NCBI RefSeq assembly: GCF_019175385.1
Contig: NC_083337.1
Location: 49,018,938 to 49,082,937 of the forward strand
From: Lycium barbarum
Taxonomy: Eukaryota; Streptophyta; Magnoliopsida; Solanales; Solanaceae
DNA length: 64,000 bases
Direction: 5' to 3'
The notes below the pieces were generated by a model, which did not search any database, was not told where the DNA came from, and saw only the letters and a program-made list of their open reading frames with translations. Made by a program: the position numbers and the translations under genes. Below, piece by piece: positions 57,442-64,000 of the stretch (position 1 is its first letter; the number at the start of each line of letters is the position of its first letter).

Positions 57442-60400
57442 TGTTACATCCGACATTTTCGCTTATTCAAAAAAATTCAAGATAAATTGACTTGTGATGA
57501 ATAAGGCCACAATTGGACCTTACTTGGTATGCATGTGTAGGTTATGAATTCAATGGGGTGGAATTACGAAAGGTGGCCAAGGGCAAAATTGGAATTTTGG
57601 AAACTTGTTCCATGAATTACCATATGTAACCAACCATTTTGGGCTCAAAAAAAAAAATAAGTGAAGTGAGGCCCAATTTTAAGAGGCCCATTCGGCCAAG
57701 ACCAACCCAAGGCCCATGGAATTAATTAATTTCCATGTGCTAAATATATATCATCCATATCCTTAAGAACATTCAAGAAAAAAATCAAAGAGAAAGAGTA
57801 GAGAGCAAGAGAGAGCATTTCGGGTTTGGAGAGAAAAAAAGAAAGAAAAGAAAGAAATTTTTTTTGGATCCAATCCTTTGGTTTAAAAAGTTCATCTCTT
57901 GAGAGATTATTGCTAAGCACAAGATTCTCTACAAGTTGATATAAAGATTGTGGCAAGAAAACAATTTCATCTTCCAAGTGTAGAACTTGAAGAAAGGTAA
58001 GGATTTCATGCTTTTGTTGTGTTAAAAATGATGTATGTATGTTGTAGTATGTGTGAATGAATGAAAAATATGGAAATTTGGTGTGTTGGAATTTGAGGTG
58101 TGTGGCCGAAATGCATATATGTATATTGCATGTCTATGGTGACTTGAAACTATGTTGAAATCTAGTTGTAGTGTGGTAGGAATTGTATTAGAAATGAAAG
58201 TTGAGAATTTTGAGGTGTGGCCGTGTGGTGTGTGTTGGTGTTGGAAGGTGAATTGAATCTTGTTAGCATGTTAATTGTGTTGTTATGGAAGATTGGTTAT
58301 TAAGTTGTTGAAAGTTAGGAAGGGATTGGAAAAGTAGTGACTTGATGGAAAGTTGAATGTTTGTGAATTTTATGAATATCTTATGAATATTATGTGAACA
58401 TGTTATGGATTCCTCCGATGTGTGTCGTAATGATTTTGATGGATAATGGATATGAAAATAATAAGTTTTGGTTGGAAATGTAAGCTTGAAACGAAAGATG
58501 ATTCGTCGTGTCGAAAGGTGGCTAATAATGCCATAGCGTATGATTTAGTGTTTATTGATGTTTGTTGTTGTTTGGATGTCTCCTCTGGGTTGTTGTGTTG
58601 CTAAATTGAGCCGAGCTAAGTCTCAGGGATGTCGTATATACAGAGGAAATGCTGCCAAAATTTCGGTAGGCAATTATGTGTAAAGTTAGAGTATTGAAAG
58701 AATGGAACTAACCAAATGGTAAACTTGACCATTTCCAGATTTTGGACGAAATTTGGATTGACGCCAAGCGAGCATAAGGCGCCATCAAGGTATGTGAAGC
58801 ACTTCTCTACGTTCCTAGGCATGTTCTGGATGTGGTAGGTTCGGCCGCGAGCCTTAAGTCCGACTCCGTTCCCTGGAATTCGAGACGGAAAACCGCTCCA
58901 ATTCCTTCAATTCAATTGAACCTATTTTCTTACAAATTGCCCTTAAAGTGAGATTTTGCACAAAATTTCCCCAAACGGAGTCGGAACACTTCCGATTGAG
59001 TATGGATGACCTCATAAGGTCAACTATCAATAATTTACGTATGTAGCCTCGGGTTGGTCCGAGGTGGGCCCACAAGGCCCGATACTTCCGGTACGATTTT
59101 AAAATACATCTGTTTTGGTCCGATTTTCTCCAAAAACTTATGAACTATTATTTTATGTATATTATGGCTATTTTTGTGTAATTTATACATTATGATCTCT
59201 GAACATCTGAGAATCCCATTCTGGTAATAATCTGTCGTGCCTTCCCAACTAGGATATAGGCGCGTGCTATGCATACTATCTGGATATTCTGATTTTGGCT
59301 CGCCGTTTGGCACCCTTCAGTTTGATTGAGTCTGTATGTTGAGTCTGTAGGTAGGTGGTTTCTCATTTATCGGTTCGTGTCTATCTCAATGCATTCTTTC
59401 ACTGCGACCCGGGCCAGGTTCTGTTATCGTGCATATTTCTCTGCATTGTTCACCGCGTCCCTCGGCGTACGGGCCGGGATCTGTATGTCTGTATGATCTG
59501 TGTATGGGGATGGCGGCCAGGATGGCATATGATCTGATTTGATTCTGTCTGTCCACCGCGTCCCGTACTAAGAAGGCCGGGTTCTGTTACCGCGCCCCCA
59601 GACAGGGCCGGGATCTGTATGAATATATGTGTGTGCCATCTGTATTTATAAAGCACACGCCTCTGTATGATTTTGTATGACTCTGTGCTACTCTGCATGC
59701 ATAATTCTGTCCGACATACTACTGTCTGTCCGTCTGTGGTACGACTATTTCTGTATGTCCGTATGGCTTCTGCTTCTGTATGTCCGTATGAATTCAGATT
59801 CTGCTCGTCTGTCCGCATTATGATTCCGTCTGTCTGCCCGAACTATAATTCTGTTCATTTGTGTGTGACACGATTCTGTGTGTCTGTCTGGATCATAACT
59901 CTGTCCGTCAGTTTGATTTATGATTCTGCCCGTTATATTTCTGTGACTCTAGTTCGGACTATGTTTATATCTGTTACGTTTTTGCTCTACATACTCGGTA
60001 CATTTTCCGTACTGACCCCCGTTCTTCGGGGGCTGCGCTACATGCCCGCAGCTACAGACGCACCAGGTGATACGCCGCCCGCGTAGGTTTCCGACTTTGC
60101 TTTTTGAAGAGCTCCTTTGACTTGGAGCATATCTTTTGGTATATATCTTCTGTCTTCTGTGTACTCCGTATGTTTGTATATTCTGGGTACGGCGGGGCCC
60201 TGTCCCGTCATATGACTCTGTATGTCTGTAGAGGCCTGTAGATAGATGTGTGGGTTACGGGTTTCGTCTGTATGTTAGCCTTATCGGCTTACTTGTAAAT
60301 ATCTGTATGTTCAGGTATATATGTATATATACGTATGTTACGCGCGTGCCGTACTTGTATCGGCCTACTTCTGTACTTCTGTTTTGAAACACAAAAAAAA

Positions 60401-60493
60401 AAAAAATCTGTATGGTTCGAATTCGATCAGGTAGGTACGTATGGGTACCCAGTTAGGGTACCAGTCGCGGCCCACGGGGTTTGGGTCGTGACA
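57442..60493 (+). repeat. Element C 5' LTR
   Basis: 3052 bp, TGTTACATCCGACATTTTCG to GGTCGTGACA. GGCCCATTCGGCC and GGCCCATGG upstream of TAAATATATATC at 57741, donor-like GAAAG/GTAAGG at 57996/57997, palindrome CTGCCAAAATTTCGGTAG (one change) at 58652-58669, a TCTG-rich stretch at 59600-59940, the double hairpin at about 59995-60033, and a third hairpin near 60189. Confidence 0.93.
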
Positions 60494-60497
60494 AAAG

Positions 60498-60509
60498 TGG
60501 TATCAGAGC
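60498..60509 (+). other. Primer-binding site, element C
   Basis: TGGTATCAGAGC, initiator tRNA-Met complement. Confidence 0.92.
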
Positions 60510-60552
60510 GGTTAGTCCTCGGTATGTCTACAGGCCGTGTCTAGTAGAGTCT

Positions 60553-60587
60553 TGTTTATCGATGTGTTGTGCACCACATCTATAAAC
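60553..60587 (+). ncRNA. Leader hairpin of C with GTGCAC loop
   Basis: Arms GTTTATCGATGTG and CACATCTATAAAC; loop TTGTGCAC. Same class as B and G. Confidence 0.75.
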
Positions 60588-60778
60588 TGGAAGCTACAGG
60601 GCATTTAGGATGTTACCCTTCTTTGGATTCTTAGATCGTGCGATAAAGCGGTATGATTAGGATGATTCTCCCTCGCGAATTGCTGTACCTACAGCGAGGC
60701 TCCAAAGAGCAGAAGTGTCGGTATTTGGGGGAAATGTATCTGACCCGCTCCTTGCAGGTGATTGCAGGTTGGTGAAGA

Positions 60779-61360
60779 ATGAAGAGGACGGCTTCCGACG
60801 ATGAGGATGGGGGTGCTAAGAAGGCCCCCAGGCTGTCACCGGGGCCGAGTAGGCAGGGCCCCAGTTACTCGATCGAGACGGGTCCTTCGGAGGATTCCCC
60901 GGAGGATAGCTACGATACGGATCCGTCGGAGGACCCATCTACGACTCCTCCAGAGTCTCCGAACCCTGGAGCAGAGGATCCCGTGGAGGATGGCTACGAT
61001 ACAGATATCTCGGAGGATTTGGCGATGACCCCTCCGGAGCTTCTTACCTCCGAGGAGGAGGATAGTCATGAGGCAGGCCCTTCGGAGCATTCTTCTGGGA
61101 TGACGCAGGAGGAGATTTTCAAGTATGCACCAGCTCTTATTATTAGGGAGAACCTTGATAGCCCGGCCACCTCGGAGAGTGCTATGGATTTCTCCTGTTC
61201 TTGGCCTGGGTCACCAGTGGGCCGGGATTTGTCTGATCGTCCATACCCCTCCGATTCGGATGCGAGTGATAATGGAGACCGCATAGGTAGGGAGCAGGCA
61301 GACGTGGATGATAGTGGACATACCTCTCACGGCATCTCCCCAGGTCAGACTCGATATTGA
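60779..61360 (+). CDS. Acidic repeat protein of non-autonomous element C (193 aa), unknown function
   Basis: Same length as the B protein and about 93% identical by hand alignment (14 residue changes). It keeps the basic N-terminal cluster (MKR...KKAPR), the repeat units with YDTDPSEDP and TTPPE cores, and the Ser/Asp-rich C-terminus. Preceded by CTTGCAG and ATTGCAG, possible splice acceptors, within 30 bases of the start. The protein is strongly acidic and probably largely disordered. It lacks gag, protease, RT and integrase motifs. Excess of synonymous over replacement change relative to B, with no indel in 582 bp, argues that the protein was maintained by selection. The role is not known. 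Confidence 0.75.
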   Translation: MKRTASDDEDGGAKKAPRLSPGPSRQGPSYSIETGPSEDSPEDSYDTDPSEDPSTTPPESPNPGAEDPVEDGYDTDISEDLAMTPPELLTSEEEDSHEAGPSEHSSGMTQEEIFKYAPALIIRENLDSPATSESAMDFSCSWPGSPVGRDLSDRPYPSDSDASDNGDRIGREQADVDDSGHTSHGISPGQTRY

Positions 61361-62097
61361 TTATTCATAAGTGTATGAGTTTTTAGAACTTCCTATGTGT
61401 GTATGATATTTGTAAGACGTTGTTCTATGAAGACGACGGAAATTTAAAGGAATTAGAGATCTAGTGACCCAAGACAAGGGCGACTAAATGTCCCCACCGT
61501 CAGAGTGATTTTGGAAATCCTGGATGGAAGTAAACAGGAAAGTGCCTCCGATGCCATTTGAGTGGGGCACGTGTGGTAAGTGTCGACGGCGTTATAATTC
61601 TTATTTGAAGTTATCAGCCCCGTGTGGCTGTGATACGACATGATATGATATGTATGTGAGTATATCTGTGTTAGCCCTGTGCGGCATGGCTGGTATTTCT
61701 GGTGTACAGGTTCCAGATAGTAAGCAATATAGAGGAAACTCTGCCCAAATTTTTCCAGGGATATGGAGGTAAACATGTAGATTAAGTACAAAAAGGTCCC
61801 GCGATACTTGTCAGACTTTAGTTCCTTCTGTCGGTGGCCGAAGAACACCTTGCGGTGACATTTTATCAGATTCCACCGATTATTTGGAGGCGGAATTCGT
61901 GTGACGAAGACTTAAATCCGTGGGTTATCTGTAATCATATGTATATGTGTATGAAAGTGAATGTTTAAGATTCAGAAAGGCGACATGGTAGTGGTACGAC
62001 TTAGCCGGGGGTGGGACCCGCTACAAAAATTTTCCGAAAATTTGCGAAGACCCCGATTTGCTCTAAAATTACGTGACAAAGGTCGTGCGGGGCGATC

Positions 62098-62199
62098 GAC
62101 GAAATTATATCTGCCCTAACGCGTCGAAATGCATGAAAGTTTCGGAGTTAAGCGTGCTCAGGCCAGAGCAATTCTGGGATGGGTGACCCCCTGGGAAGT
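62098..62199 (+). other. 5S rRNA-derived module, element C
   Basis: 102 nt, close to the B copy: GAGTTAAGCGTGCTCAGG and GGGATGGGTGACCCCCTGGG, AAGT. The 5' third is diverged. Confidence 0.82.
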
Positions 62200-62539
62200 A
62201 ATGCAAAGTTTTGCACAAGTGTAGGTATGACTGATATAAATGAAAGTTTGGGGTAATCTAAAGGAAAAGAGAATGTATGAAGTAATTAGTGCCTTTACAA
62301 ACACCACACAGTCCGATGTGGTACCACTCGGAAAATTTAGCGAATCTGGATAACAGTCAGCGACGACCCGAATGTTGTCAGGGGATAGAAAACGCCCAAT
62401 TACATCGTAAGTTAGTCTGGTATGACGATAGTTGTTAAAGGAAAAAGAGTATGGATAGTAGGGTAAGAGAAAGATAAGTAAAGCGAGTAAGCAGAATCTT
62501 TGAAAGAGTCGATAAGCGACACCCAAGACGATTTGTATG

Positions 62540-62940
62540 ATTGACTCCGAATACGTTTCTGTCTGACATATCTCTGTACGATTAACTCCGATTACGAATC
62601 TGTCTGACACACCTCTGTATTTCTGACTCCGGACATAAATCCGTCTGGTGTGCCTCTGTACGTCTAATTGTGATCACGCATCTGTCTGATACATCTCCGC
62701 ATGTCTGATTCTAAGTGCGACTCTGTATGATACATTTCTGTAAGCCTGATTCCGATTTCGAAATCCGTCCGATACCTATTTATACATCTGACTCTGATCT
62801 CAGATCTGTCTGACATACTTCCGTATCTCTTCTTTTGATTATGAATCCACCCGCCAGAGTTTAGCATGTCTGCTTCCGATTACGAATCCGTCCGATATGC
62901 CTCAACGCGTCCGGTTCCAGTCCTGAATCTGTTGGTAAGA
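62540..62940 (+). repeat. Degenerate ~41-nt minisatellite, element C
   Basis: About ten units like AATCTGTCTGACACACCTC, TGTATTTCTGACTCCG. Neighbouring units differ widely, so the array is old. Confidence 0.7.
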
Positions 62941-63226
62941 AGTGTCTGGTATGAAGTGGGATTATATTGATGCGGTAGGGATCTCAGGAGTGTAACAAGG
63001 AATAGTATGGACTATGACGTCTGGAAAGCGTTCGTCTGTTACAAGAATATAGCTTATGGTTCGACAATTACGTGGGGTACGAGAAAATATATTACGAAGG
63101 CATTTGAATCAGTGATGTGAAAAATTACCCCATGATGTTGGTAAAGAAGCCATGTCGGAAAGTCAGTAAAGGACGACTATAAAGGGAACCCTCCCGAAGT
63201 AGTATGACGCCCCATAAGGTCAATTT

Positions 63227-63263
63227 AACATTCGAGGACGAATGTTTTTAAAGGGGGGGAGGA
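63227..63263 (+). other. 3' hairpin and polypurine tract, element C
   Basis: AACATTCG-AGGA-CGAATGTT, then AAAGGGGGGGAGGA before the LTR. Confidence 0.9.
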
Positions 63264-64000
63264 TGTTACATCCGACATTTTCGCTTATTCAAAAAAATTC
63301 AAGATAAATTGACTTGTGATGAATAAGGCCACAATTGGACCTTACTTGGTATGCATGTGTAGGTTATGAATTCAATGGGGTGGAATTACGAAAGGTGGCC
63401 AAGGGCAAAATTGGAATTTTGGAAACTTGTTCCATGAATTACCATATGTAACCAACCATTTTGGGCTCAAAAAAAAAAATAAGTGAAGTGAAGCCCAATT
63501 TTAAGAGGCCCATTCGGCCAAGACCAACCCAAGGCCCATGGAATTAATTAATTTCCATGTGCTAAATATATATCATCCATATCCTTAAGAACATTCAAGA
63601 AAAAAATCAAAGAGAAAGAGTAGAGAGCAAGAGAGAGCATTTCGGGTTTGGAGAGAAAAAAAGAAAGAAAAGAAAGAAATTTTTTTTGGAGCCAATCCTT
63701 TGGTTTAAAAAGTTCATCTCTTGAGAGATTATTGCTAAGCACAAGATTCTCTACAAGTTGATATAAAGATTGTGGCAAGAAAACAATTTCATCTTCCAAG
63801 TGTAGAACTTGAAGAAAGGTAAGGATTTCATGCTTTTGTTGTGTTAAAAATGATGTATGTATGTTGTAGTATGTGTGAATGAATGAAAAATATGGAAATT
63901 TGGTGTGTTGGAATTTGGGGTGTGTGGCCGAAATGCATATATGTATATTGCATGTCTATGGTGACTTGAAACTATGTTGAAATCTAGTTGTAGTGTGGTA
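63264..64000 (+). repeat. Element C 3' LTR, truncated by the window end
   Basis: Nearly identical to 57442-58178, including TATA region and donor-like site. Confidence 0.93.

Larger units (their letters stand above)
61361..63226 (+). other. Element C 3' non-coding interior
   Basis: Collinear with 40222-42329 of B: GGCGACTAAATGTCCCCACC, GCCCTGTGCGGC and GATAGTAAGCAATATAG, the 5S-like module, the minisatellite, and GAACCCTCCCGAAGTAGTA. No ORF of interest. Confidence 0.7.
57442..64000 (+). mobile_element. Element C: non-autonomous LTR retrotransposon, cut by the window end
   Basis: 5' LTR 57442-60493, 2770-bp interior, 3' LTR from 63264. Over the 737 bp of 3' LTR visible there are about three differences (near 99.6% identity), so it is a recent insertion, like B. 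The interior is collinear with B: leader hairpin, intact acidic ORF, 5S-like module, minisatellite, 3' hairpin and polypurine tract. No gag-pol. Confidence 0.93.

Overview
The window is wall-to-wall plant retrotransposon DNA. I found no host gene, no tRNA gene and no CRISPR. All elements are Ty3/gypsy-type: gene order protease, reverse transcriptase, RNase H, integrase, chromodomain; LTRs of about 2.3-3.4 kb with TGT...ACA ends; a primer-binding site matching initiator tRNA-Met; 5-bp target duplications. This points to a repeat-rich plant genome and to chromoviruses of the Tekay/Del kind. An asterid such as a member of the Solanaceae is my guess, not a demonstration.

Layout. 1-758: part of an LTR (type B, minus). 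759-10294: element A, a non-autonomous element with a 3.3-kb non-coding interior; its 3' LTR is split by a solo LTR (6520-8863, minus) with a perfect 5-bp target duplication. 10295-11705: an old degenerate LTR. 11706 to the right end: a Russian-doll nest. E (minus, decayed gag-pol) carries D (plus, decayed gag-pol) in its 5' LTR. D carries F (plus, non-autonomous) in its 3' LTR. F carries B (36293-45420, plus, non-autonomous, perfect CAAAG target duplication) in its interior and G (minus, nearly intact gag-pol) in its 3' LTR. G carries C (plus, non-autonomous) in its 5' LTR, and C runs off the end. LTR divergence falls with nesting depth, so E is oldest and B and C youngest.

How they work together. 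Elements A, B, C and F lack gag-pol but keep everything a reverse-transcribable RNA needs: LTRs, primer-binding site, a conserved leader, a polypurine tract and its flanking hairpin. They must borrow proteins, most plausibly from G-like elements, with which they share LTR motifs, the 3' untranslated region and (in A) a relic of the same chromodomain.

Most unusual are three features. (1) A 102-103 nt 5S-rRNA-derived module lies in the interior of all four non-autonomous elements and in none of the autonomous ones. (2) A conserved acidic, repeat-containing ORF occupies the gag position in B and C (intact, 193 codons) and F (frameshifted); a hand count of B against C gives about 22 synonymous and 14 amino-acid-changing codons, suggesting purifying selection. 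(3) A leader hairpin next to the PBS shows a self-complementary loop, GCGCGC in D, E and F and GTGCAC in B, C and G. This looks like a kissing-loop dimerisation signal and may sort non-autonomous RNAs with particular helpers. Several further hairpins are conserved across families.
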